Assembly (NCBI GenBank): GCA_937957975.1
Contig: CALFFK010000119.1
Location: 1-52,892, forward strand
Reading direction: 5' to 3'
Origin: an uncultured Neomegalonema sp.
GTDB taxonomy: Bacteria; Pseudomonadota; Alphaproteobacteria; Rhodobacterales; Rhodobacteraceae
Length of the DNA: 52,892 nucleotides
This document shows, piece after piece, positions 17,290 through 26,483 of the stretch. The position numbers were made by a program, and so were the translations under genes. The stretch's first letter is position 1. Each line of letters opens with the position of its first letter. The notes under the pieces are model-generated. The model was not told the origin of the DNA. It did not search any database and saw only the letters and a program-made list of their open reading frames with translations.

Positions 17290-18131
17290 TCCCGCAGTAA
17301 TTCGTTAACTGCTGTTTTTGACCGTGTGCGCTCGTCTACGCGCTTGACGATAACGGCGCAGTACAGGCTAGGGCCGGGTTGGCCGTCCGGGAATGGTTTT
17401 CCGGGCATTGAGCCACTGACAACGACGGAATAGGCCGGTACTTCGCCCATGAATATCTCCCCGGTTGCCCGGTCCACGATTTTGGTGGATTGGCCGATGA
17501 AGACGCCCATGCCGATTACCGCACCTTCGCGCACAATGACGCCTTCAACGACTTCTGATCGAGCGCCGATGAAACAATTATCCTCGATGATAACAGGACC
17601 GGCTTGCAGCGGCTCCAGCACGCCGCCGATACCCGCACCGCCGGAGATATGCACATCCTTGCCAATCTGCGCGCAGGAACCGACGGTTGCCCATGTATCG
17701 ACCATTGTGCCGCTGTCAACATAGGCTCCGAGATTTACGAAGCTGGGCATCAGCACAACGTTCGGTGCGATATACGCGCTGCGACGGACAATACAGTTCG
17801 GTACAGCGCGGAAGCCTGCTGCGCCAAATTCTTTTGCGCCCCAGCCTTCGAACTTGGACGGTACCTTGTCCCACCATGTTGCATTGCCGGGTCCACCATC
17901 AATGGTGGTCATGTCGTTCAAACGAAATGAGAGCAGCACAGCCTTCTTGGCCCATTGGTTCACAACCCAGTCGCCACCATCGCCTTTCTCTGCCACGCGG
18001 AGCGCACCGCTGTCCATCATGGAGAGGGCTTCCTCAACGGCATCCCGCACTTCGCCCTTTGTGTCTGGATTAACATCGTCGCGCGCGTCGAAGGCAGCGT
18101 CGATGACGGATTGAAGTTGGTCGCGATTCAT
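17286..18131 (-). CDS. dapD: Tetrahydrodipicolinate N-succinyltransferase
   Basis: The 281-residue enzyme catalyses the succinyl-CoA-dependent step of lysine and meso-diaminopimelate synthesis. The N-terminal helical domain is followed by a left-handed beta-helix of hexapeptide repeats (for example [21 protein letters not shown], with [11 protein letters not shown]). The start is the ATG at 18131 ([11 protein letters not shown]), which matches the family length; the upstream open frame of 64 residues is not coding. It diverges from the LOG-family gene with a 136-bp intergenic region. Confidence 0.97.
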   Translation of the reverse strand: MNRDQLQSVIDAAFDARDDVNPDTKGEVRDAVEEALSMMDSGALRVAEKGDGGDWVVNQWAKKAVLLSFRLNDMTTIDGGPGNATWWDKVPSKFEGWGAKEFGAAGFRAVPNCIVRRSAYIAPNVVLMPSFVNLGAYVDSGTMVDTWATVGSCAQIGKDVHISGGAGIGGVLEPLQAGPVIIEDNCFIGARSEVVEGVIVREGAVIGMGVFIGQSTKIVDRATGEIFMGEVPAYSVVVSGSMPGKPFPDGQPGPSLYCAVIVKRVDERTRSKTAVNELLRD

Positions 18132-18267
18132 GGCGTGTTTCTCCAGGTTGGCGTCTCCTCTCTGCCTTAACTTAACAAAGCGGAAATGCAAACGGGTGGA
18201 AAGGTGTTGGCAACGTATCATCCCTGTGCCACGCCATTTGCGTCGCCCCAATAGCGAAAGACCTGAT

Positions 18268-19107
18268 ATGAGCCGCAAGGACCACCAATCCCGCCTCCGC
18301 TCCGTTGAAGCGGATATTGCCAAGGTCGAGGAAATACCCTCGACTCCACAAACGGAATCTCCCGCCTATACGCTTGCGTTTCGGGACGATACTTTCCTGC
18401 GCCGTGACGATATGCGCCCTGTGCGGCTTCAACTTGAATTGCTGAAGCCGGAAACATTGTTGGATGAAGCGGGTATTAACTCCACGGTCGTCCTGTTCGG
18501 TGGTGCACGTCTGCCTGAGCCAGGGAGTGAGCCGTGGTCATTCCGTAACGAAACCCAGCGTGAAAATCTCAAGAAAAACTCGAAATATTATGCCGAAGCC
18601 CGCGCCTTTGCCGAGCGTGTAAGCAAGGAATGCTTGAAGCATGATGGCAAGGAATATGTCGTAGTAACAGGGGGCGGCCCCGGCGTGATGGAGGCAGGAA
18701 ACCGGGGTGCAACGGATGCAGGCGCACCTTCGATTGGCCTGAATATCGTGCTGCGGCAGGAACCGGTACCTAACGCCTATATCACGCCGGAACTGTGTTT
18801 CAACTTCCACTATTTCGCGATTCGCAAAATGCATTTTCTGATGCGGGCCAAGGCTATCGCGGTTTTCCCCGGCGGGTTTGGCACGATGGATGAACTGTTC
18901 GAGACGCTAACCCTCATCCAGACCGAACGCATGGAGCGTCTTCCCATCCTGTTATTCGGCGAAGCATTCTGGCGGCGGATTATCAATTTCGAAGCACTGG
19001 CTGACGAAGGCACTATCGCCCCCGAAGATCTTGAGCTTTTCCGCTTTGTCGAAACGGCGGAAGAGGGCTGGAAAATCATCGCTGATGCCTATGGTCTGGG
19101 AACCTGA
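18268..19107 (+). CDS. LOG-family protein (TIGR00730-like)
   Basis: A 279-residue Rossmann-like protein with the motif [11 protein letters not shown] and an upstream [14 protein letters not shown] loop, both typical of the LOG/lysine-decarboxylase-like family. Members cleave cytokinin or nucleoside monophosphates to the base and ribose 5-phosphate; some act on AMP. The true substrate here is unknown. The N-terminal 70 residues are an extension also seen in longer family members. The ATG at 18268 was chosen over an earlier in-frame start that lies within the intergenic region shared with dapD. Confidence 0.88.
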   Translation: MSRKDHQSRLRSVEADIAKVEEIPSTPQTESPAYTLAFRDDTFLRRDDMRPVRLQLELLKPETLLDEAGINSTVVLFGGARLPEPGSEPWSFRNETQRENLKKNSKYYAEARAFAERVSKECLKHDGKEYVVVTGGGPGVMEAGNRGATDAGAPSIGLNIVLRQEPVPNAYITPELCFNFHYFAIRKMHFLMRAKAIAVFPGGFGTMDELFETLTLIQTERMERLPILLFGEAFWRRIINFEALADEGTIAPEDLELFRFVETAEEGWKIIADAYGLGT

Positions 19108-19122
19108 TCGAAGGAGAGAACT

Positions 19123-19668
19123 TTGCTGCTCGATACCCCTATGTGCGATTTTGGCTGGCAAGCACCGGGTTTCACGCTGCGTGACCCGGATGGAAAAGAG
19201 CATTCACTGGTAGATAATCTTGGCGGCAAGGGTTTGCTGATCGCGTTTATCTGCAATCATTGCCCTTACGTGGTGGCCATCGCGGATCGTCTTGCGCAGG
19301 ACACGGCATTGTTGATGGCCGAGGGCATCAATATTATCGCTATCATGTCGAATGATTATCGGTCTGTGCCAGCCGATGCGCCGCCCGAAATGATGAAGTT
19401 TGCCGAAGCACATGGCTTCGCATTTCCTTATCTTGTGGATGAAGACCAGTCGGTTGGTCAGAGTTATGGTGCGGTCTGCACCCCGGATTTCTTTGGCTTT
19501 AACGGGCAGGGACGATTGCAGTACCGGGGCCGTCTTGATGATGCGAAGATGGGCGATGCTTCCAAACGCACCCCCGAACTTCTGAACGCCATGCGCCAGA
19601 TTGCGCAGACAGGTCATGGACCACAGGTACAACATCCCAGTATGGGTTGTTCAATCAAGTGGCGATAA
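19123..19668 (+). CDS. Redoxin-domain (AhpC/TSA-like) protein with CNHCPY site
   Basis: The 181-residue protein has the thioredoxin/peroxiredoxin fold opening (CDFGWQAPGFTLRDPDG) and the active-site stretch FICNHCPYV (C44, C47). Such proteins are thiol-disulfide enzymes or peroxidases of unproven substrate, common in alphaproteobacteria. The start is TTG at 19123: AAGGAGAG lies the right distance upstream, and no ATG in the frame has a better site. It follows the LOG gene by 15 bases, suggesting co-transcription. Confidence 0.82.
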   Translation: MLLDTPMCDFGWQAPGFTLRDPDGKEHSLVDNLGGKGLLIAFICNHCPYVVAIADRLAQDTALLMAEGINIIAIMSNDYRSVPADAPPEMMKFAEAHGFAFPYLVDEDQSVGQSYGAVCTPDFFGFNGQGRLQYRGRLDDAKMGDASKRTPELLNAMRQIAQTGHGPQVQHPSMGCSIKWR

Positions 19669-19747
19669 GTGCGCTTGCTTCGTCTGCCGACTGGACGCAG
19701 CAACTCCCGCCAGATAGGACGATGTCCAGAAATCAGGAGGATAAGAC

Positions 19748-20467
19748 ATGCGCCCATCGGGACGCGAACGGGATCAGATGCGCGCCGTTACGCTGGAGCC
19801 GGATTGCACCAAACACGCGGAAGGCTCATGCCTCGCGCGCTTTGGTGATACTCATGTGCTATGCACTGCCAGTGTCGAGGATCGCCCGCCCCCATGGTTG
19901 CGCGGAACTGGCAAAGGATGGGTCACGGCGGAATACGGGATGCTGCCCCGTGCCACCAATACCAGGATGCGCCGTGAGGCCAAGAATGGCCAGAGCGGGC
20001 GCACGCAGGAAATCCAACGTCTGATCGGGCGCAGCTTGCGGGCGTCGATTGATCTTCACGCGCTTGGCGAACGGCAGATTACTGTCGATTGCGATGTCAT
20101 TCAGGCCGATGGCGGAACCCGCACGGCGGCGATCACTGGTGGATTCGTTGCATTATGGCGGGCTTGCACCGCGCTCAAACAGGCAGGTGACATCAAGGAC
20201 TGGCCTATCACTGACCACGTGGCCGCGATTTCCTGTGGTATCTATGCGGGGCATCCTGTTCTCGATCTCGATTACCCGGAAGATTCTGTAGCCGGAGCGG
20301 ATGGTAACTTCGTGATGACCGGCAGTGGCGGTCTGGTCGAGGTTCAGGCGAGTGCCGAGGGCGAAGTCTTTGCACAGGAACAATTCGACGAGCTGATGCG
20401 CCTTGCCAGGAAAGGCATTGGGGAACTGGTGGAGATCCAGAAGAACGCAATTGGGGCGAGTACCTGA
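19748..20467 (+). CDS. rph: Ribonuclease PH
   Basis: The 239-residue enzyme trims the 3' ends of tRNA precursors with phosphate. It begins with [12 protein letters not shown] and contains the conserved [33 protein letters not shown] and [20 protein letters not shown]-like segments of the RNase PH fold. The ATG follows an AGGAGG ribosome-binding site. It heads the rph-rdgB-hemW gene order found in many alphaproteobacteria. Confidence 0.97.
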   Translation: MRPSGRERDQMRAVTLEPDCTKHAEGSCLARFGDTHVLCTASVEDRPPPWLRGTGKGWVTAEYGMLPRATNTRMRREAKNGQSGRTQEIQRLIGRSLRASIDLHALGERQITVDCDVIQADGGTRTAAITGGFVALWRACTALKQAGDIKDWPITDHVAAISCGIYAGHPVLDLDYPEDSVAGADGNFVMTGSGGLVEVQASAEGEVFAQEQFDELMRLARKGIGELVEIQKNAIGAST

Positions 20468-20497
20468 TTTTTCGTCTGAACTCAGGAGACTTGCTCC

Positions 20498-21112
20498 ATG
20501 CGCCGCCATCTTGATCCCGCCACCGATCCTGTCCTTGTCATCGCGACCCATAATTCTGGTAAATTACGGGAAATCGAAGCATTGGTCGCACCGCATGGGT
20601 ACGAAACAGTATCCGCCGGGGCACTGGGCTTGCCGGAACCTGTCGAAGACGGAACCACCTTTATTGAGAACGCCCGGATCAAGGCGCTGGCTGCTGCACG
20701 CGGCTCAGGCAAACCCGCTTTGGCGGACGATTCTGGCTTGGCGGTCGATGCATTGCATGGTGCGCCCGGCATTTTCTCGGCCCGGTGGGCTGGGCCGGAA
20801 AAGGATTTCGCAACTGCGATCAAGCGGGTTCACGATGAACTTGACTGGCGTAACGCAGGGCAGGGGGCATCAGCGCGCTTCATCTGCGCCCTGACGCTGG
20901 CCTGGCCCGATGGTCATTGTGAGGATTTTGAGGGCGTGGCGCTTGGTACACTCACATTCCCGGCGCGCGGGCAGCGAGGGTTTGGTTATGATCCTGTGTT
21001 TATCCCGGAAGGCGAAACTCGCACCTATGCCGAGATTGAACCAGCGGAAAAACACGAGATAAGCCATCGCGCAGAGGCGTTTCGCCAGCTCGAAGCCATC
21101 TGTCTCGGATGA
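20498..21112 (+). CDS. rdgB: dITP/XTP pyrophosphatase
   Basis: A 204-residue housecleaning enzyme that hydrolyses non-canonical purine nucleoside triphosphates to monophosphates. The N-terminal [13 protein letters not shown] loop, FIENARIKA, the metal site [11 protein letters not shown] and the GYDPVF segment are all present. The AGGAGAC ribosome-binding site fits the ATG at 20498. The stop codon overlaps the start of hemW by four bases, so the two are translationally coupled. Confidence 0.97.
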   Translation: MRRHLDPATDPVLVIATHNSGKLREIEALVAPHGYETVSAGALGLPEPVEDGTTFIENARIKALAAARGSGKPALADDSGLAVDALHGAPGIFSARWAGPEKDFATAIKRVHDELDWRNAGQGASARFICALTLAWPDGHCEDFEGVALGTLTFPARGQRGFGYDPVFIPEGETRTYAEIEPAEKHEISHRAEAFRQLEAICLG

Positions 21113-22266
21113 GTGACGACTGGCGGGCAGGTGGCTTCGCGATCTATGTCCATTGGCCGTTTTGTGCTGCGAAATGCCCCTACTGCGATTTCAACTCCCA
21201 TGTCCGGCGCGAGGTTGACCATACCCGGTGGCGCGCCGCACTCGTCCGCGCATTGGAGGCGGAAGCCTTGCGCACGTCCGGTCGTCGGGTGGATAGCATC
21301 TTCTTCGGGGGCGGCACGCCCTCCCTGATGCCGCCTGAGACAGTCGCAGCGGTGATTGAAGCCGTCGCGCGGCTCTGGACGCTCGCCCCGGATGCAGAAG
21401 TCACGCTGGAGGCCAACCCTACCTCTGTTGAAGCAGGTCGGTTTCTGGCCTATGCCGATGGGGGCGTCAACCGCGTGTCGATGGGGGTGCAGGCGCTGAA
21501 CGACACTGATCTGAAGGCGCTTGGCCGGATGCATTCGGTGGCGGAGGCGCGGGCCGCTTTCGATGTTGCCCGTTCGGCCTTTGACCACGTTAGTTTCGAC
21601 CTGATCTATGCGCGCATGAAGCAGACGCCGGAGGCATGGCGCACGGAGTTGCGCGAGGCGCTGGCCATGGCCGCCGATCACCTCTCGCTCTATCAACTCA
21701 CCATCGAGAACGGCACACGCTTTGGCGATCTTTACCGTCTCGGCAAGCTGCGCGTTCCTGATGATGATGCAGCGGCAACGATGTATGACGTGACGCAGGA
21801 AGAATGCGAGCGCGCCGGTCTGCCTGCCTACGAGGTCTCAAACCATGCGCGTCCGGGCGCGGAAAGCCGACACAATCTCGTTTATTGGCGCTATGGTGAT
21901 TATGTCGGTATCGGCCCTGGTGCGCATGGACGATTAACCTTGCCAGATGCGCGTATCGCAACCGAAACTGTTCTTGCGCCGGAGCCGTGGCTGGATGCTG
22001 TGGATGCGAACGGGACTGGTATCCTGCGCGAGACGCCGCTGACTGGCGAGGAGCAGGCCAGTGAATACCTGATGATGTCGTTGCGTCTTGCCGAAGGCAC
22101 CGACACGGCACGTTATGCGGCGCTCGGTGGTGAACCATTGCTCGAAACCCGTCTGGATGAATTGATTGATGATGGTTTTCTGATCCGGGATGCATCCCGT
22201 ATCCGAACCACGGCACGGGGCCGTATCCTTCTCAATGCGATGCTGGGCAGACTGCTGGCGCAGTAA
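21109..22266 (+). CDS. hemW: Radical SAM heme chaperone HemW
   Basis: The 385-residue protein has the radical-SAM cluster cysteines C19-x3-C23-x2-C26 in [11 protein letters not shown], followed by [12 protein letters not shown] and the HemN/HemW-type core. HemW carries heme to respiratory enzymes; unlike HemN it is not a coproporphyrinogen oxidase, and its position after rdgB is the standard HemW context. The C-terminus ends in the winged domain typical of the family. The ATG overlaps the upstream TGA. The 117-bp space after it holds no recognisable gene and only an imperfect inverted repeat. Confidence 0.95.
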   Translation: MSDDWRAGGFAIYVHWPFCAAKCPYCDFNSHVRREVDHTRWRAALVRALEAEALRTSGRRVDSIFFGGGTPSLMPPETVAAVIEAVARLWTLAPDAEVTLEANPTSVEAGRFLAYADGGVNRVSMGVQALNDTDLKALGRMHSVAEARAAFDVARSAFDHVSFDLIYARMKQTPEAWRTELREALAMAADHLSLYQLTIENGTRFGDLYRLGKLRVPDDDAAATMYDVTQEECERAGLPAYEVSNHARPGAESRHNLVYWRYGDYVGIGPGAHGRLTLPDARIATETVLAPEPWLDAVDANGTGILRETPLTGEEQASEYLMMSLRLAEGTDTARYAALGGEPLLETRLDELIDDGFLIRDASRIRTTARGRILLNAMLGRLLAQ

Positions 22267-22383
22267 CGCGCGTTGAGTTTTGAGCATAATTTGTGGGCGA
22301 GCATAGGTAACCGGCTTCCTTTTTGGTTTTCCACTCACGGTCACTGATGCTGCCAAGCGCGTTCTGAAACAGACAGTTCCTGT

Positions 22384-22671
22384 TCAGCCCATTCCCATCA
22401 GGTCGCGCAGCAGGAATACCCGCAGGATTTCCACACCAATCAGCAGCACGATGGGCGAAAAATCAATTCCCCCGGCGGTCGGCAGAATACGCCGGATTGG
22501 CGAGAGAAGCGGCTCCACCACGCCATTGATACCGTGATAAAGTGAACGGACGAATTGATTATTCAGATTCACGACGTTGAAGGCGACGAGCCAGCTCATA
22601 ATGACATGCGCCAAGACTACCCAGAAAATCAGGGTCGCGACAGTGGAGATCAGGGTGGCGAGGGCATACAT
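22384..22671 (-). CDS. YggT family membrane protein
   Basis: The 95-residue protein consists of two membrane-helix groups (TLISTVATLIFWVVLAHVI and FSPIVLLIGVEILRVFLL) joined by the conserved RSLYHGINGVVEPLLSPIRRILP loop, the hallmark of the YggT domain. In cyanobacteria and Gram-positives such proteins help cell division or membrane insertion; the proteobacterial role is unknown. It lies downstream of the DUF2842 gene on the same strand. Confidence 0.9.
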   Translation of the reverse strand: MYALATLISTVATLIFWVVLAHVIMSWLVAFNVVNLNNQFVRSLYHGINGVVEPLLSPIRRILPTAGGIDFSPIVLLIGVEILRVFLLRDLMGMG

Positions 22672-22737
22672 GCGCTGGTTCCGTCTATCTTGGAATATGC
22701 TTCGCTAGATAGGCGACCGGCCAGACGGGAGCAACCC

Positions 22738-22968
22738 CTACGATCCGTCTGTTTGTATGCTCGTATCACGCCCTTTGCCCATCCAGATGAATAACGGCTT
22801 TAATGGCACGATCCATACAACGCCCAATACCGCATACATGACCATCTCAATCAATACATGAGGCCGAGAGGGCAGCATCGCGATCACCGCCATCGCGAGT
22901 AAGGCGAAGACGACCATCCAAACGAACAACACGATAGATCCGACGAGTTTTCTGGAGCGTAATGACAT
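22738..22968 (-). CDS. DUF2842 membrane protein
   Basis: The 76-residue protein has two transmembrane helices (IVLFVWMVVFALLAMAVIAM and VMYAVLGVVWIVPLKPLFIW) and matches DUF2842, a small family largely confined to alphaproteobacteria. The function is unknown. I start it at the ATG at 22968 (MSLRSRKLVG), because the upstream 40 residues of open frame are not family-like. The gene supports the alphaproteobacterial assignment. Confidence 0.8.
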   Translation of the reverse strand: MSLRSRKLVGSIVLFVWMVVFALLAMAVIAMLPSRPHVLIEMVMYAVLGVVWIVPLKPLFIWMGKGRDTSIQTDGS

Positions 22969-23038
22969 TCGCTTGGTGTACCGTGCGCCCGTGTGATTGC
23001 AAGTGGCAACATGTAAGCTGGCGTTTTCCGGGTATTGC

Positions 23039-23776
23039 TCAACCCGACAGGAGACGCCCGAAGGCAGGGTATGGGCATGACAGCCCAAGATGATCGAGGG
23101 CTACGCGCATCATCGCCTGGTTCGACGTGACGACAGGCTTGCCGATTGTTTTTTCGAGCCTCTCAATGATCTCTACGCTACGCATATCGGTGCAGGAGAG
23201 AACAAGGGCTTGTGCATCGTCGCTATTTGCCTGCATTCCAAGATTGAACACGTCCTCCGGGGTTAGCTCTCCTTGACCGTAATTGCCAAGTGCCACGGGG
23301 TAATCGGCACGCGAGACGGTGTCGAACCCGCTATCGGCCAGAAACGCGATGGCCATATCGTTCAGTGAGGCGACATAAGGGGATGCGAAAGCGATCCTTG
23401 TGACGTTCAGAATTGTGAGTGCCGCGACCAATGCGCTTGCTGCCGTTACGGTCCTTGCGCCGATGAGGGCTGAAACTTTCGCGCACAAATCCTGATCGAA
23501 TGCGACGCCATGTGACAGCGTTGCCGAGGTGCACCCATACAGAACCACATCGGGCCGGACTCCCCCGACAAGCCTGAGAGGCTCATCAATATTTGACGCG
23601 CCGAGGCCCGCCATCTGGTCAGCATCGGGTATTGCATCAATGTCGTAACCGCCAAGTCTGGCCGCATGAACCGACACGCCGGGCGGGGCGAGCATCGCAA
23701 TATCAGGCTCCAGATTCGTATTGGTGAATGGTACGAGAACGCCGATCCTCGCGATGCCCCGGTTTGCGGTCATCAT
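23039..23776 (-). CDS. Asp/Glu racemase superfamily protein (maleate isomerase-like)
   Basis: The 245-residue protein has both catalytic-cysteine signatures of the maleate isomerase branch: YGCTSATLSHG (first Cys) and LSCTDMRS (second Cys). Family members racemise amino acids or hydantoins or isomerise maleate; the exact reaction is open. The start is the ATG at 23776, overlapping the aminotransferase stop as ATGA and preceded by GGGAGG. It is the last gene of the long minus-strand operon that begins with the FAD/GcvT enzyme, so an isomerase step late in that pathway is likely (inference). Confidence 0.85.
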   Translation of the reverse strand: MMTANRGIARIGVLVPFTNTNLEPDIAMLAPPGVSVHAARLGGYDIDAIPDADQMAGLGASNIDEPLRLVGGVRPDVVLYGCTSATLSHGVAFDQDLCAKVSALIGARTVTAASALVAALTILNVTRIAFASPYVASLNDMAIAFLADSGFDTVSRADYPVALGNYGQGELTPEDVFNLGMQANSDDAQALVLSCTDMRSVEIIERLEKTIGKPVVTSNQAMMRVALDHLGLSCPYPAFGRLLSG

Positions 23777-24837
23777 TTCCATCCTCCCATAAAGCGTTCG
23801 AGGCATTGGGCGGCACGGTCCATCACTGATTCCTTTGCTATCGTTGCGCGCAGGCATTGTGCCAGTCCATAGCCACTCATGCTGCGCATCGCGATGCCGT
23901 CTGAGCGCAATGCGTCATCTGCTGCCAATGCGACCCCAGCCGAGTCAAAGGCGAGGGTGACGAAGTTCGTATGACTTTTCGGTATGTGCAGGCTTGTTGC
24001 GCGCATCCGGTCTGCGAAACGATCACGGATACAGGCGGTCCTGCGCACGGTCTCGCGCATATAATCCTGATCGCGCATGGCGGCGACTGCGGCGGCTTGC
24101 GAGACACCACTGACATTGTTGGGATTCAGTATTTTTCGCATTTCTGTGGCGATTTTTGGTGGAAAGACGCCCCATCCGACGCGCATTCCGGCACAGCCAT
24201 AGGCTTTGGAAAACGTGCGCAGCACGGCTGTGTTTCCTTGTTCGACCAGATCAAAACTGCTGTCGTCCAAACCATCGGCAAACTCGCCATAGGCTTCGTC
24301 GATTACCAGCATCACATTGTCCGGCAAAGCAGAACGGAGGTGGCGCAACTCCGCAAGCCCAATGCGAGTGCCGGTCGGATTCCCCGGATTTGCGACGAAC
24401 AAGATTTTTGTTTCCGGGCGAACCGCGTCAATCAAGGCGTCCACATCGACTGTGAAATCGGTTTCGGGCGCAAGATCGAATGCAGCACCGGAAAGCTGAG
24501 TTGCCGTGCGAAAATACAGATACGCGAACCCGGTCGTCAGCATTCGATCCCCTGCCAAAAGGTAAGCCGAGGCGAGCGCGCCGATCAATTCCATTGATCC
24601 CGCACCACACAATATCGTCCCGCATGTAATGTAATGGACGTCGGAAATAACCGTCCGTAGATCAGTCCAGTCAGGGTCGGGATAAAGATGCGTTTCGGAC
24701 AGGGCGTTTCGGGCGGCTTCAAGTGCTTTCGGACTCGGAGGGCGCAGGCTTTCGTTCTGGGCCAGCGAGGTCAGGCCAGGCGCAAGATTCGCCAAGGCAT
24801 ACGGAGCGAGCGCCGCGATATGGGGAACCGGTTTCAT
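23773..24837 (-). CDS. HisC-like PLP-dependent aminotransferase
   Basis: The 354-residue enzyme is a class I/II aminotransferase of the histidinol-phosphate type: ANPGNPTGT for substrate and cofactor phosphate, DEAYGEF, and the lysine that binds PLP in TFSKAYGCAGMRVGW. Because it is embedded in a catabolic operon, not in a his operon, it more likely transfers an amino group from a catabolic intermediate or acts on an aromatic or small amino acid. Both ends overlap neighbours by four bases, so it is strongly coupled to hyuB upstream and the racemase downstream. Confidence 0.88.
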   Translation of the reverse strand: MKPVPHIAALAPYALANLAPGLTSLAQNESLRPPSPKALEAARNALSETHLYPDPDWTDLRTVISDVHYITCGTILCGAGSMELIGALASAYLLAGDRMLTTGFAYLYFRTATQLSGAAFDLAPETDFTVDVDALIDAVRPETKILFVANPGNPTGTRIGLAELRHLRSALPDNVMLVIDEAYGEFADGLDDSSFDLVEQGNTAVLRTFSKAYGCAGMRVGWGVFPPKIATEMRKILNPNNVSGVSQAAAVAAMRDQDYMRETVRRTACIRDRFADRMRATSLHIPKSHTNFVTLAFDSAGVALAADDALRSDGIAMRSMSGYGLAQCLRATIAKESVMDRAAQCLERFMGGWK

Positions 24838-26483
24838 TCGCTACTCCATCCATAATAATCGCGCGCGGCGCTGATGCTGACGATACCGTCCTGCACGTCG
24901 CGGGCAACCGCTGGGCGTGGGCGTTCTTCCGCTAGCCCAAAACCACCGCCACCGGGGGTTTCGAAGATCAAGGTTTGCCCTGCTTCGACCCGAACTTCGC
25001 CTTTGCTTGGCAAGTCGGGACCATCACCAACGCGGATGCGTCCCGGCATTCCGGCCTGTCCACCTGCACGGCCTTTGGCTGGATATTTTACCCGCTCGAC
25101 CGAGAGGAACAGCAAGAACGGATTCCCGTTTGCTGATCCGATTTCGATATGCTGACCAAGGCCGCCGCGTGTGCGTCCTGCGCCGCCGCTATCCGGGCGT
25201 AGTTCGCGGCGCTTGATGAGCACTGGCGCAACGCTCTCGCTGATTTCAACCTGCGAGCCGAGGACGCCGCTGGGATAGGCTGTTGCTGATAGCCCGTCCT
25301 TGAACGGGCGTGCGCCTGTACCTCCGTTATGAACGAATTCGATGGCAAAGGCTTCGCCGCCTTCACGGGCGACTTCGGGTGCATTGCGCAATGGCAGGTC
25401 GTACATGGCGGACGCCCCTTCCGCCGGCACATGGTCGGGCAACGCCTGATGCAGGCACCCAAACACAAGGTCAGGTGTCATCTGCCCCAGCGTATGTCGC
25501 ATCGCCACGGGAGCAGGTGGCTGTGCATTCAGGATGCAGCCCTTTGGGCCAACAACACGAAAGGGGTCAAGCGACCCTGCATTATTGGGAATATCGGAAC
25601 CGATTATGCACCGCATCGCAAATACCGAATAGGCCGTCGCATAGTTGAGTGGCACATTAATGCCGTAACGCGAACAGCCTGACGTCCCATCAAAATCGAG
25701 CGTGATACCATCCGTTGTTATCGTCAGCGTCGCAACGAGTTCGATGTCATTCTCGTAGCCATCGACCATCAGGCGATTGCGATAAACGCCTTTCGGCACG
25801 TCGGCAATCGCCGCCAGCGTCCCCCGGTGGGATGTTTCGATAATGTGGTCAGCCAAGGGGTCGAGACGACTGAGACCGAATTCGGCCATCATCCCTGACA
25901 ACCGCGCGCTACCGGTTTCGCAACAGGCGATCAGTGCGTAAATATCGCCCTCATTGGCAATCGGTTCGCGCGAGTTTGCCTTTACGATATCCACCAATAA
26001 CGCATTGACTTCGCCTGCATCGACCAGCTTGCAGGGAGGAACCCGCAAGCCTTCGTCGAAGATGTCTGTTCCCTCTGGCCCCATGCCTTTGCCACCCAGA
26101 TCGACAAGATGAGAGGTGCAGGAAGTAAAGCCGATGACCCGGTCTTCATACCAGGACGGCATCAACAGCAGAAAATCGTTCAGATGCCCCGACGCGATCC
26201 ACGGATCATTGGTCAAATAGATGTCGCCGGGTTTCATATCATGCACCGGGAACAGCGTCAGCAGGGTCTTGACCGCTTCGGCCATCGTATTGATGTGGCC
26301 CGGTGTTCCGGTAACGGCCTGTGCAATCATACGTCCCTGAAGATCGAAGATACCGGCAGAAATGTCGCCGCACTCGCGCACGATTGGGCTGAATGCGGCA
26401 CGGATAAGTACCTGCCCCTGTTCCTCGACGATAGACAGGAGTCGATTCCACATGACTTGCAGCGTTGTGGCGTCGTGTTTCAT
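24834..26483 (-). CDS. hyuB: Hydantoinase B/oxoprolinase-type subunit
   Basis: The 549-residue protein is a HyuB-type subunit: it opens with VMWNRLLSIVEEQGQVLIRAAFSP, has the GDIYLTNDPWIASGHLNDF stretch, and ends in TPGGGGFGLAEERP. With HyuA it forms ATP-dependent enzymes such as N-methylhydantoinase, 5-oxoprolinase and acetone or acetophenone carboxylase. No gamma subunit of an acetone carboxylase is present, so hydrolysis of a cyclic amide is more likely than carboxylation. It is coupled by 4-nt overlaps to hyuA and the aminotransferase. Confidence 0.9.
   Translation of the reverse strand: MKHDATTLQVMWNRLLSIVEEQGQVLIRAAFSPIVRECGDISAGIFDLQGRMIAQAVTGTPGHINTMAEAVKTLLTLFPVHDMKPGDIYLTNDPWIASGHLNDFLLLMPSWYEDRVIGFTSCTSHLVDLGGKGMGPEGTDIFDEGLRVPPCKLVDAGEVNALLVDIVKANSREPIANEGDIYALIACCETGSARLSGMMAEFGLSRLDPLADHIIETSHRGTLAAIADVPKGVYRNRLMVDGYENDIELVATLTITTDGITLDFDGTSGCSRYGINVPLNYATAYSVFAMRCIIGSDIPNNAGSLDPFRVVGPKGCILNAQPPAPVAMRHTLGQMTPDLVFGCLHQALPDHVPAEGASAMYDLPLRNAPEVAREGGEAFAIEFVHNGGTGARPFKDGLSATAYPSGVLGSQVEISESVAPVLIKRRELRPDSGGAGRTRGGLGQHIEIGSANGNPFLLFLSVERVKYPAKGRAGGQAGMPGRIRVGDGPDLPSKGEVRVEAGQTLIFETPGGGGFGLAEERPRPAVARDVQDGIVSISAARDYYGWSSE

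Noticed and set aside
21025-21696. 223-codon minus-strand frame over the start of hemW
   Set aside because: It lies antisense to the radical-SAM motif of hemW and shows no family features.
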